Source: Planctomycetota bacterium (lineage in GTDB: Bacteria > Planctomycetota > UBA1135 > UBA2386). From it: a stretch of 48,567 nt of DNA. Below, one piece after another: positions 34,003-42,757 of this stretch. The stretch lies in the NCBI GenBank assembly GCA_025459175.1, contig JALORC010000056.1, forward strand, positions 1 to 48,567, written 5' to 3'. Every line of letters starts with the position of its first letter. The stretch's first letter is position 1. The notes below the pieces were generated by a model, which was not told the DNA's origin, ran no database searches, and saw only the letters and a program-made list of their open reading frames with translations. A program made the position numbers and the translations under genes.

Positions 34003-35694
34003 ATGACGCGCTGGGTCTGTCCCCTGATCGTCGGCGTCGGATCGTCGCTCGTCTCGCCATGTCTGGCCCAGGAACCGGCTCGCCGCCCGGCTCCCGCCAC
34101 CGACAGCTCGAGGCTGCCCGATTTCGAGCCGTTCCCGTCGCGTTGGTTCGCGCCCGGTCGCCCCGTCGACGGGGTGCAGCCGCCGGCCTACGTCGTCAAC
34201 GAGGTCGCCAGTGCCTGGAACCCGTACCGGCAGAACGTGCTGAAGGGCGACTTCCCGCTGGCCGGCACCGAGGACCTGTTCTTCTCGTTCACGGCGACCA
34301 ACCGGCTGTTCCTCGAGCGGCGCGACGTGCCGACGCCGACCGGCATCACCGGTCCGGGGCCGGTGCGCGAAGGGTTCTTCGGCGACGGCGAGCAGACCTT
34401 CCTGCAGGACGACCTGGCGCTGTCGTTCGACCTGTTCCGCGGCCAGCAGGCGTTCAAGCCGGTCGACTGGCGGCTGCGGGTGACGCCGGTGTTCAACTAC
34501 ACGCGGCTCGACGTCAACGAGGTCGGCGTCGTGGTGATCGATCCGGCCCAGGGCTCGACGCGTGAACGCGGCGACATCACGCTGCAGGAGGCGTTCCTCG
34601 AGTACCACCTGTTCGACTGGAACGACCGCTACGACTTCGCCAGCGTCGAGGCCGGTGTGCTGCCGTTCCGCAGCGACTTCCGCGGCTTCCTGTTCGAGGA
34701 CACCAACCTCGGCGTGCGCTTCTTCGGCAACGCCGACAACAACAAGTGGCAGTACAACATCGCGTTCTTCGACCAGCTCGACAAGGACAGCAACTCGGGC
34801 CTGGTGCGCTACGAGGACCGCGACCAGAACGTCGCCATCGCCAACCTGTATCGCCAGGACTGGCCGGTGGTCGGTTACACGACCTCGCTGTCGTTCCACT
34901 GGAACCGCGATCGCCGCACCGGTGAGTTCGACGACAACGGCTTCCTGCTGGCGCCAGCGCCGATCGGCAACTTCCGCCCCAACGAGATCGACGCCTACTA
35001 CCTCGGTTGGGCCGGCGAGGGCCACTTCGGCCGCTGGAACATCACCCACGCGCTCTACCAGGCGTTCGGCGAGGAGAGCGCCAACGCGATCGCCGCGCGC
35101 CAGGTCGACATCGACGCTCGCTTGATCGCCGCCGAGCTGTCGTACGACATCGACTGGTGGCGGCCGCGCGTCTTCGCGCTGTACGCATCCGGCGACAGCG
35201 ACCCGCGCGACGGTGACGGCGAGGGCTTCAGCGCGATCGTCGACAACCCGGCGTTCGGCGGGGCCGGCTTCTCGTTCTGGAACAGCCAGGGCCTGAAGTT
35301 CGTCGGCACCAACCTGACCACGCCCGGCAGCCCGCTGGCCGATCTGCGCACGTCGAAGACGCAGGGCCAGTCGAACTTCGTCAACCCCGGTGTGCTGCTG
35401 CTCGGCGCCGCGGTCGACGCCGAGCTGACGCCGAAGTGGCGCGGCCAGATCGGCTTCACCTACCTGCGGTTCGATCGCACCGAGCCGCTCGAGTTCCTGC
35501 TGCAGGCCGCCGACATCGACAAGTCGATCGGCACCGAGATCTTCGCCGGCACCCAGTACCGGCCGTTCCTGACCAACAACGTGGTGTTGCAGTTCGGTGG
35601 GTCGGTGCTGATGCCGGACGACGGCTTCGCCCGCATCTACGACTCCGACGACCTCCGCTACACGGTCTTCACCAACATCATCACGACCTGGTAG
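34003..35694 (+). CDS. Outer-membrane beta-barrel (porin-like) protein
   Basis: 563 aa. A signal peptide (MTRWVCPLIVGVGSSLVSPC, ending LAQ) is followed by a short linker and alternating amphipathic strands rich in aromatic and acidic residues, for example NVAIANLYRQDWPVVGYTT and WRGQIGFTYLRFDR. It ends in TNIITTW, an aromatic C-terminal residue typical of barrels. The start is supported by GAGGATCGC before the ATG. It is divergent from the FHA-cytochrome operon and four bases upstream of the HbpS-like lipoprotein gene. It may be the barrel part of a porin-cytochrome conduit, but the sequence does not show it to be MtrB/OmcA-like, so this is inference. Confidence 0.75.
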   Translation: MTRWVCPLIVGVGSSLVSPCLAQEPARRPAPATDSSRLPDFEPFPSRWFAPGRPVDGVQPPAYVVNEVASAWNPYRQNVLKGDFPLAGTEDLFFSFTATNRLFLERRDVPTPTGITGPGPVREGFFGDGEQTFLQDDLALSFDLFRGQQAFKPVDWRLRVTPVFNYTRLDVNEVGVVVIDPAQGSTRERGDITLQEAFLEYHLFDWNDRYDFASVEAGVLPFRSDFRGFLFEDTNLGVRFFGNADNNKWQYNIAFFDQLDKDSNSGLVRYEDRDQNVAIANLYRQDWPVVGYTTSLSFHWNRDRRTGEFDDNGFLLAPAPIGNFRPNEIDAYYLGWAGEGHFGRWNITHALYQAFGEESANAIAARQVDIDARLIAAELSYDIDWWRPRVFALYASGDSDPRDGDGEGFSAIVDNPAFGGAGFSFWNSQGLKFVGTNLTTPGSPLADLRTSKTQGQSNFVNPGVLLLGAAVDAELTPKWRGQIGFTYLRFDRTEPLEFLLQAADIDKSIGTEIFAGTQYRPFLTNNVVLQFGGSVLMPDDGFARIYDSDDLRYTVFTNIITTW

Positions 35695-35698
35695 AGCC

Positions 35699-37498
35699 AT
35701 GCACCTCTCACGCCGTTCCCTTCTGCTGGGTGTGTTCGCGGGGTTGTCGCTCGCCGGCTCGCTGGTGCTGCCTTCGTGCGGCGGCGCCAACTTCACTTCG
35801 CTGCCGACGCTGCCGGTGTTCGGCGACGTGGTGCCGCTGTCGCAGGCCGACGTCGATCTGATCCTGCAGCGCGCGGTCGCCTCGCTCGACTCGTCGGCGC
35901 TGCACGTCGCCGTCGTCGATCGCACCGGCGAGATCCTCGGCATCGCCAGCACCGCGAGCAACCTGGTCCAGGACGAGGACAACATCGCGATCAGCCTCGC
36001 GCGCACCACGGCCTACTTCAGCAACAGCCAGGCGCCGCTGTCGTCGCGCACCGTCGAGACGCTCGGCACGTTCCACTTCCCGCCGACGTTCTCGGAACCG
36101 TTCCTGCCGTCGATCGTGCCGCAGAGCGCCGCCGGCCCGAGCGGGGCGCCGGCGCAGACCGCCAACACGGTGATCGCACCGCGCCGCACGACCACCGGCA
36201 TCGTCGGCACGCCGCAGGGGCCGCTGTGGCAGATCAACTCGACCAACCGCGGCGCCTTCATCGCCTCGAACCTGACCACGCCGCCGACCGCGTTCAATCC
36301 CGGGTTCGAGTTCCGGCCGTCCCGCAACTTCAACGGCGGCACCGACTTCCCGGCCGCGCCCGGGCCGTCGTTCCCGAGCCCCGGCATCACGCTGCTGCCG
36401 GGCGCGGTGCCGCTGTTCAAGCCGAACAGCAGCGGCACGCTGCGGCTGGTCGGCGGCATCGGCGTCTACGTGCGCGATGCAGGGGTCACGCCGCCGTTCG
36501 CGGGCGCTGCGCTCGGCGATCCGGATGTCGCGGCCGCCGAGTTCGCGGCGATCTCGGGGGCGCGCGGCAGCGGCGGGCCCGGCGACACGAACTTCTTCTT
36601 CGACGCGATCCCGCTCGAGGGCGCGATCACGATCGTCGGCATCCTGCTGCCGTACGTGGCGCAGAGCACGCGCCCGGCCGGCTACCTTCCCGGGCCGCCG
36701 GCGACCTCGTTCGCCAGCACTCCGCGGGCCGGCCGCGTCGATCCGTTCGGATTCCTGATCGGTCCGCGCGCGGCGCAGAGCGGCTCCAGGCAGCTGAACC
36801 CCGCATTGCCGGGCGTCGAAGCGCTGACCCAGACCGACGTCACGACGATCATCGACCAGGTGGTCGCCAGCGCCGACCGCACGCGTGCGCAGGTCCGCCT
36901 GCCGCTCGGCAGCGGGTCGAAGGTGATCGCCACCGTCGTCGACACGCGCGGCCTGATCCTCGCGCACTTCCGCATGGAGGACACGCTGTGCGATGCCGTC
37001 GACGTGGTGCCGGCGAAGGCGCGCAGCGTCGTCTACTTCTGCCTGCCGAGCGACCTGCCGACCAGCGCGTTCGCCAACGGCGACACCTGGCCCGGCTTCC
37101 CGACCGGCGATCCGCGCGGCATCGCGCTGACCACGCGCACGCTCGGCTTCCTGTCGCAGCCGTTCTATCCGCCGGGCATCGACGAGAACCCGCCCGGGCC
37201 GCTGTTCCAGCTGGCGCTCGACAACGAGCTGCCGGCGCAGGTCGATCGCTGGGGCAGCGCGCCGCCCGACCCCGGCTACCAGAACGGGCTGACGTTCTTC
37301 CCCGGCTCGGTGCCGCTCTACAAGAACGGCCAGCTGGTCGGCGCGCTCGGTGTGTCCGGCGACGGCGTCGAGCAGAACGACCTGATCGCGCTCGACGGTG
37401 GGCGCGGCTTCGAGCCGCCGCCGGAGCTGCGCATCGACAACTTCACGTTCCAGGGCGTGCGCCTGCCGTACCTGAAGTTCCCCGAGACGCCGCGCTGA
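35699..37498 (+). CDS. Lipoprotein with two HbpS/GlcG-like domains
   Basis: 599 aa. The signal peptide MHLSRRSLLLGVFAGLSLAG ends in a lipobox-like LPSCGG. Two related domains follow: residues about 48-300 (LSQADVDLILQRAVASLDSS, VAVVDRTGEILGIAS, LLPGAVPLFK) and about 375-590 (LTQTDVTTIIDQVVASADRT, ATVVDTRGLILAHFR, FFPGSVPLYKNGQLVGALGV). These match the HbpS/GlcG fold, whose members bind or degrade haem or sense redox. It directly follows the barrel gene and is probably co-expressed, next to genes for haem-rich proteins. Haem binding is inferred from the family only. Confidence 0.75.
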   Translation: MHLSRRSLLLGVFAGLSLAGSLVLPSCGGANFTSLPTLPVFGDVVPLSQADVDLILQRAVASLDSSALHVAVVDRTGEILGIASTASNLVQDEDNIAISLARTTAYFSNSQAPLSSRTVETLGTFHFPPTFSEPFLPSIVPQSAAGPSGAPAQTANTVIAPRRTTTGIVGTPQGPLWQINSTNRGAFIASNLTTPPTAFNPGFEFRPSRNFNGGTDFPAAPGPSFPSPGITLLPGAVPLFKPNSSGTLRLVGGIGVYVRDAGVTPPFAGAALGDPDVAAAEFAAISGARGSGGPGDTNFFFDAIPLEGAITIVGILLPYVAQSTRPAGYLPGPPATSFASTPRAGRVDPFGFLIGPRAAQSGSRQLNPALPGVEALTQTDVTTIIDQVVASADRTRAQVRLPLGSGSKVIATVVDTRGLILAHFRMEDTLCDAVDVVPAKARSVVYFCLPSDLPTSAFANGDTWPGFPTGDPRGIALTTRTLGFLSQPFYPPGIDENPPGPLFQLALDNELPAQVDRWGSAPPDPGYQNGLTFFPGSVPLYKNGQLVGALGVSGDGVEQNDLIALDGGRGFEPPPELRIDNFTFQGVRLPYLKFPETPR

Positions 37499-37562
37499 TC
37501 GAGCTGCGCCGCGGCGCGATGCCGGCTCCAGCCCGCGCCGCGCCGGCGCCGATGACATCGGC

Positions 37563-38435
37563 ATGCCGCGGCCATGGGAGGGGGGGCTGGCGCTGTTGCG
37601 GGCGCCGGCGCTGGAGGTGTCGTTCGCGTTGCGTTCGGCGCTGCGCTGGTCGCGTGGCAATCCGGCGCTGCCGCACGAGCCGAAGGAGCCCTGGCTGGCG
37701 ACGCTGCCACCCGAGCACCAGCAGGCGATCGCCGATCTGGTCGTGCGCCATCGGCTCGAACCGCTGGCTGCGGCCTCGACCGTGGCGACCTTCGGCAGCT
37801 GCCTGCAGCGCCTCGAAGCTCTCGACCGACTGGGGCTCACGACCGATCTCCCGGTCGGCATCGACGGCGTGGTCCGGGCGGCCGATTTCGGCTGCGGCGA
37901 CTTCCACTATGCGATCGCCTTGCAGCGTTGGCTGGCCGGCTGTGGTGGGGCCCGACGGGTGGTGTTGCGCGGGTTCGAACTCGACGGGCACGGTTTGTAT
38001 CGCGACGGTCACTCGCGCGCCGACCACGCGCGGGCGCATGCGGCGCTGGCGGCGGTCGATGGTGGCATGGTGCGGTTCGATGTCGCTTGTGCGTGCGCGG
38101 TGAAGCTGCCGGAACAGGACGTGGTGACGATGTTCTTCCCGTTCCTCGGCCCGTTCGCCTGCCTGCGCTGGGGGCTGCCCTTGTCGCGGCTGCGGCCGCG
38201 GCGCTTGCTGCGCGCGGCGGTAGCAGCGCTGCGACCGGGGGGACTGCTCGTCGTCGCCAACCAGACCGCGGCCGAACACGCACGGTTGTGCCGTTGGTTG
38301 CGGCCGTTGCCGGTCGCGCCGTTGGCGCGCGTGTCGATGGCCAGCGAACTGGTGCCATGGGCGGAGCGGACCACGGGACAAGTTCTGTCCGCGTGGCGCC
38401 GGCAAGACCTGCGCAGTTGCGGCGACGGCGGGTAG
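37563..38435 (+). CDS. Class I SAM-dependent methyltransferase-like protein
   Basis: 290 aa. A Rossmann motif I can be read at about 101-113 (VVRAADFGCGDFHYAIAL), followed after a strand and helix by FELDGHGLYRDG and a motif IV-like strand (EQDVVTMFFPFLGP), then ALRPGGLLVVANQ, the usual post-motif strand. No substrate domain is recognisable. It is transcribed in the same direction as the HbpS-like gene upstream and the FHA-CAP gene downstream. The ATG at 37563 is the first good start in frame. Catalysis is likely but not certain. Confidence 0.6.
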   Translation: MPRPWEGGLALLRAPALEVSFALRSALRWSRGNPALPHEPKEPWLATLPPEHQQAIADLVVRHRLEPLAAASTVATFGSCLQRLEALDRLGLTTDLPVGIDGVVRAADFGCGDFHYAIALQRWLAGCGGARRVVLRGFELDGHGLYRDGHSRADHARAHAALAAVDGGMVRFDVACACAVKLPEQDVVTMFFPFLGPFACLRWGLPLSRLRPRRLLRAAVAALRPGGLLVVANQTAAEHARLCRWLRPLPVAPLARVSMASELVPWAERTTGQVLSAWRRQDLRSCGDGG

Positions 38436-38485
38436 GATGCCGGCCCGCCTCGCTGGCTGCCCCGCCAGCTCCGGTGCCCGTCGCA

Positions 38486-41449
38486 ATGTTCACGCTGCAG
38501 ATCCTCGACCGCGGCCAGACGTTCTTGCACCCGTTGGATCAACGGTCCCTGTTGCTCGGCAGCAGGGAACGAGCTGACATCCGGCTCGGCGAAGAAGGAG
38601 TGGCTGGTGATCACGCTCGCATCGACCTCGGTCCGAACGGGCCGCGGTTGACGGCGTTGGCGCCGACCACCGTCAACGGCCGCGCGGTGCAGACCGTCGA
38701 CCTGGCGCTCGGCGATCGCATCGAGTTGGGGCGCTGCGTGATCGTCGTCGGTCGCACCGTCGCGCGTGCGGCCCGACCCGAGGATGTCCTGGCCACGCCG
38801 TCGATCGGTCGCGCGGCCCGCCGGCCGGTGCGGCAGCGACGCCTGCCCGTGCTGCCGATCGCCGGCGCCGCCCTGCTCGCACTCGGCGTCGGCTGGCTCG
38901 CGCTGCAAGGTGGCGACGGTGGGGACGTGCGGGCCCAGCTTGCCGATGTCGCGGCGCTGCGGCAGAAGGGGCAGCTGGAGCAGGCCATGGCGCGCATCGA
39001 GCAGCTGCGCGCCAAGTGGGCCGCGGCCACCGACGATCGCTTGCAGCGCCTCGACGAACAGGTGCATGCGGTGCGGGCGGTAGAGACCACGTTCGAGCGC
39101 CTGCGCACGGCCGTGCTCGATCCCACCGATCCGCGCAGCTACGGCGAGTGGAGCCTCGAACTGCAGCGTCTCGAGCAGGGCGGCGACCCGGCCGAACGGG
39201 TCGCGGCACGCCAGCTGCGCGGCTCGCTGCGCGCGACGCTCGAGCTGCGGCCCAAGCCGGTCGTGGCTCCGGGGGCGCTGGCGTCGACGCCGGCCGAGAA
39301 CCCGGCAGCGCCCGAGCCGCAGTCGGGGACCGCAGGCCAGGCCGCACCGCAGCCGCTGGCTTCGAAGCTGCCGGCGCCGCCGCCTGCGGCATCGGGGCCG
39401 AACGCATCGGTGTCGCCGACCGCGCCGGAGCAGGTGATGCCGGCCGGGCCGGTCGACTACGCGGCGGTCGATCGACTGTGCGCGCAGGGCTTGTTCGCGC
39501 CGGCCATCGAGCTGTTGCAGGCCAACCTCGCCGATGCCGCCGGCGACACGGCGGTCAGCGGGCTCCGCGAACGCATCGCCGCGGTGCGAGCGCAGGCGTT
39601 GGACGCCAGTCGTCGATTGCTGGCCGACGTCGAGGCCAGGTTCGCGGCCGGTGAGACGCAGCAGGCGCAGGCGCTGCTGCAGGCGGCCAGCAACCGCTTC
39701 CCGGGCGGGCCCGAGTTCGCGCCGCTCGGCGCCGCGATGGCCGAGGCCGAACGGCGGCTCGCCGCGGCCGCTGCCCCGCGCCACCTGCCGCCGGCGGTCG
39801 ATGCCGCGGTGCGCACCGCGACGTTGGCGACCCTGCGCAGCCAGATGGACGGTGTGCGCGCCGCCGAGGAGCAAGGCGCGTTCGCGCAGGCGGTGACGCT
39901 GTTGCGGGCCGCGGCCGAGTCGGTGCAGGATCGCGATCCTGACTTCGCGGCGCGACTGCAGGTGCGCGCCGCCGAAGCCGAACTGCTGGCCAGCTGGCAC
40001 GAGGCCATCGCGACCGCGGTCGCTGCCGGCAAGACCTTGACCACCGTCGGCCCGTCGGGCGCGAAGGTCACCGTGCGCGCGGTCGAAGGCTCCGAACTGG
40101 TCGGCAGCTCGGTCGGCGGCGAAGTGCGGTTGCGCTGGCCGGAGCTGTCCGCCGAGGGCGTGCTGGCCCTGGCCGAGCAGGCGAAGGCGGCGGGGCGAGC
40201 GGCGCTCGGCGCCGCGGCGATGCTGTACCAGCGCGGGGAATCGTCGCTGGCCGAGTCGCTGCTGGCCAGGACCGTGCAGGCCGACGCGACGCTGCAGCCG
40301 GCGGTCGACCGCGTGATCGCGCGCGGCCGCGGCGAGCCGTTCGACCCGCGCGGTTACCGGCTGGCCAAGGAAGGCTTCGTGTCGGCGCGTTCGATCGAGG
40401 TGCAGAAGAGCGCGCAGGCGCTCACCGCGCGGCTCGAGACAGCGCTGCGCGACAAGAATCGCGCCGTGCGCGAGGCGCTGGTGACCGAGGTGCTGGCGGC
40501 CGGTCCGGATTCGGTCGCGGTGCTGTCGGCGGCGATGCGGCGCGAACTCGACAAGCAGATCGGCAAGCTGCAGGCCAGCTCGCTGAAGAAGCAGGTGGAT
40601 CGCCTGGCCGCGCAGCGCGAGCAGCTGGACGCGGTGCGCAAGAATGCGCGCGACCTGATCTACGACGAGACCCGCTACTTCTATCCGTACAAGCCGCCGG
40701 CGGTGTCGAGCGATCGCTACGCGGAGTACGTTCGGGTGCAGGCCGAGGTCGATCGCCGGGTCGCCGCGCTGCGCACGGTCTGGGCCGACGATCGGGCTCG
40801 CGTCCGCGTCCCGGAGTCGCTGCGTGCCGACCTCGATCGGCTCGACTACACGGCCAAGGTGCTGGCGCAGGTCGGCGAGCTCGATGCCGCGGCGCTCCAG
40901 GACATCGAATGGGCGCGCGCCGTGCCGCCCGGGGACAGCATCGGCGTGCGCGACTACTGCCGCACTCCCGCCGAACGAAGCGAACTCGAGGAATGGCGGC
41001 GGGTCGAGGCCTACAACGCCGCGATCGGGCCGACCCTGTCGTCGGCCCAGCGCGAGCAGCTGAAGGTCACCAACGAGTACCGGGCGATGTTCCGGCACCG
41101 GCCGCTGGCCGTGGTGAAGAGCCTCTGTGAAGCCTCGCAGGGGCATGCGGTGGAGATGGCCAAGCTCGGCTACTTCGCGCACATGTCACCCACCCCCGAG
41201 CGGCGCACCCCGTACGACCGCATGCGGCTCGCCGGCTACACGTTCGGCGTCAGTGAGAACATCGCCCTGGTCGACGGCGCCCAGGGGGCCCACAACGCGT
41301 GGTGCACGTCGTCGGGCCACCATCGCAATCTGCTCAGCCCGAGTCACCGCGAGATGGGCATCGGTGCCGACGGCCGCTACTGGGTGCAGAACTTCGGCTC
41401 CGGCACCGTGCACCGCGACGATCCGGCGTGGGCCGCCACGGCGCGATGA
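38486..41449 (+). CDS. FHA domain-transmembrane-helical-CAP/SCP fusion protein
   Basis: 987 aa. An FHA domain (about 20-90; LGSRERADIRL, GDHARIDL, TVNGR) is followed by a transmembrane helix (about 120-140, LPVLPIAGAALLALGVGWLAL) and a long helical region (about 145-850) rich in Ala, Gln and Glu that includes TPR-like repeats. The end (about 860-985) is a CAP/SCP (PR-1-like) domain: LKVTNEYRAMFRHRPL, GHAVEMAKLGYFAHMSP, SENIALVDG and SSGHHRNLLSPSHREMGIG. The FHA would lie in the cytosol and the CAP domain outside it. The two neighbours (41528 and the twin-FHA gene) also carry FHA. Partner and role are unknown. Confidence 0.75.
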   Translation: MFTLQILDRGQTFLHPLDQRSLLLGSRERADIRLGEEGVAGDHARIDLGPNGPRLTALAPTTVNGRAVQTVDLALGDRIELGRCVIVVGRTVARAARPEDVLATPSIGRAARRPVRQRRLPVLPIAGAALLALGVGWLALQGGDGGDVRAQLADVAALRQKGQLEQAMARIEQLRAKWAAATDDRLQRLDEQVHAVRAVETTFERLRTAVLDPTDPRSYGEWSLELQRLEQGGDPAERVAARQLRGSLRATLELRPKPVVAPGALASTPAENPAAPEPQSGTAGQAAPQPLASKLPAPPPAASGPNASVSPTAPEQVMPAGPVDYAAVDRLCAQGLFAPAIELLQANLADAAGDTAVSGLRERIAAVRAQALDASRRLLADVEARFAAGETQQAQALLQAASNRFPGGPEFAPLGAAMAEAERRLAAAAAPRHLPPAVDAAVRTATLATLRSQMDGVRAAEEQGAFAQAVTLLRAAAESVQDRDPDFAARLQVRAAEAELLASWHEAIATAVAAGKTLTTVGPSGAKVTVRAVEGSELVGSSVGGEVRLRWPELSAEGVLALAEQAKAAGRAALGAAAMLYQRGESSLAESLLARTVQADATLQPAVDRVIARGRGEPFDPRGYRLAKEGFVSARSIEVQKSAQALTARLETALRDKNRAVREALVTEVLAAGPDSVAVLSAAMRRELDKQIGKLQASSLKKQVDRLAAQREQLDAVRKNARDLIYDETRYFYPYKPPAVSSDRYAEYVRVQAEVDRRVAALRTVWADDRARVRVPESLRADLDRLDYTAKVLAQVGELDAAALQDIEWARAVPPGDSIGVRDYCRTPAERSELEEWRRVEAYNAAIGPTLSSAQREQLKVTNEYRAMFRHRPLAVVKSLCEASQGHAVEMAKLGYFAHMSPTPERRTPYDRMRLAGYTFGVSENIALVDGAQGAHNAWCTSSGHHRNLLSPSHREMGIGADGRYWVQNFGSGTVHRDDPAWAATAR

Positions 41450-41470
41450 CGCGCCGGCCGGCTCCGGAAG

Positions 41471-41489
41471 TTGCACACGGCTCGTGCAA
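41471..41489 (+). promoter_or_regulatory. Dyad TTGCAC-N7-GTGCAA before a FHA gene
   Basis: Six-base arms (41471-41476 and 41484-41489) form a perfect inverted repeat 22 bases after the stop of the FHA-CAP gene and upstream of a TACGCT box at 41505-41510. It could be an operator, or a terminator hairpin of the previous gene. Confidence 0.4.
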
Positions 41490-41527
41490 CCGCGGAGCGG
41501 CCGCTACGCTCTCGGCCGGAACAGCAC

Positions 41528-42739
41528 GTGGCCGTCGAGATCGAGATCACAGGACCTGGTGGTGTGCGCCGCGTGCCGGTCCCGCCGCAGGCGGCGGCGA
41601 TCGAGCTCGGCAGTGATCCGACGACCGAGGTCGTCGTCGTCGGCGAGGGCATCCTGCCGCGCCACCTCCGCTTCGTTCGTACCGACGGCGGCCATCGTGT
41701 CGAACCGGTGCGCGCCGGGGCCACCGTGCGGGTCGGGGGCGAGGATCTGTTCTGCAAGGACCTGCGTGCGGGCGACGTCATCGAGCTCGGCGCGTGGCGA
41801 CTGCGCTGGCTCGGCGATCGGCAGCCGGCCCCGGTGGTCGTTGCCGACCGCGGTCGTCGTGCTCCGAGCCGGCCGACCGTCGAACGGGCGGCGGGCCGCT
41901 CGCGCCGGTTGCGGCCGCGGCGGTCGTCCTGGTTGCCTGCCATCGCCGTGTTCGCCGCCGTGCTGCTGGCCGCGTTCGGTCTCTACCGCCACTTCCGTGG
42001 TTCGACCTGGCCGGCATCCCCGAAGCACTACGTGGACCTGGCGCGGGCCCAGTTCGGCAACAGCGAACCGCAGCGAGCTCTCGACACCCTGTCGTTCGCG
42101 CTGCGCGAGGCGACCGGCCCCGTGCGCGAGGAAGCGCTGCGGCTGGAGGCGGACATCCGTCGCGTGCAGCTCCAGACCGCTGAACTGCCGAAGGTGATGA
42201 CTGCGCGCAGCGAGCACGATCTGCTGTTCGGCTTCGTCGGTCGCTACCTGCGGGAGGCGGTCGAGCGGCCGGCTGCGCGCGAGTTCGTGCGCTGCTGCGA
42301 TCAGTGGCTCGAACGGCACCGCGACGTGTGCCAGCGCCACACGGAGGGGTTGCCCCTGTTGGCGGCGATCGAGTCCGAACGGGCGCGCTTCCTCGGTGCC
42401 GCGGCGCTGGACACGCCGGACACCGCTGCGGACGTGGTGTTCGCGGCGCGCAGTCGGTTGCGCTTCCAGTGGCGCGACTATCGCGGTGCGATGGCCCGCC
42501 TCGACGACTTCCTGCGCCGGCACCCGGGCCTGGCCGACGTCGAACGGGAGCGGGCGCAGCTGCTGACCGAGGGGCACGAGTGGCTGCTCGGCAAGCTCCG
42601 GTTCGTCGATCAGCTGCTGGCGCGAGGGGAGCGCGACCACGCCGAGCGCGAGCTGCAGCAGCTCGAACGCTGGTCGACGCTGCCCGAGTGGGCGCCGCTG
42701 GTGGCCGAGCGGCGACAGCGTCTCGACGCCGGCCGCTGA
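41528..42739 (+). CDS. FHA-like domain-transmembrane-TPR-like protein
   Basis: 403 aa from the GTG at 41528, chosen because it gives a short start (MAVEIEITGPGG) 17 bases after a TACGCT box. Residues about 20-95 fold like FHA (AIELGSDPTTEVVVVGE, ILPRHLRFV, VGGEDLF), but the Arg and Asn of a phosphothreonine site are missing. A transmembrane helix lies at 135-153. The C-terminal 240 residues are helical and TPR-like (HYVDLARAQFGNSEPQRALD; SRLRFQWRDYRGAMARLDDF). It parallels the upstream FHA-CAP gene without the CAP domain and lies 17 bases from the convergent chemoreceptor. Function unknown. Confidence 0.65.
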   Translation: MAVEIEITGPGGVRRVPVPPQAAAIELGSDPTTEVVVVGEGILPRHLRFVRTDGGHRVEPVRAGATVRVGGEDLFCKDLRAGDVIELGAWRLRWLGDRQPAPVVVADRGRRAPSRPTVERAAGRSRRLRPRRSSWLPAIAVFAAVLLAAFGLYRHFRGSTWPASPKHYVDLARAQFGNSEPQRALDTLSFALREATGPVREEALRLEADIRRVQLQTAELPKVMTARSEHDLLFGFVGRYLREAVERPAAREFVRCCDQWLERHRDVCQRHTEGLPLLAAIESERARFLGAAALDTPDTAADVVFAARSRLRFQWRDYRGAMARLDDFLRRHPGLADVERERAQLLTEGHEWLLGKLRFVDQLLARGERDHAERELQQLERWSTLPEWAPLVAERRQRLDAGR

Positions 42740-42757
42740 CCGGCGTCGGCGCCGGGC

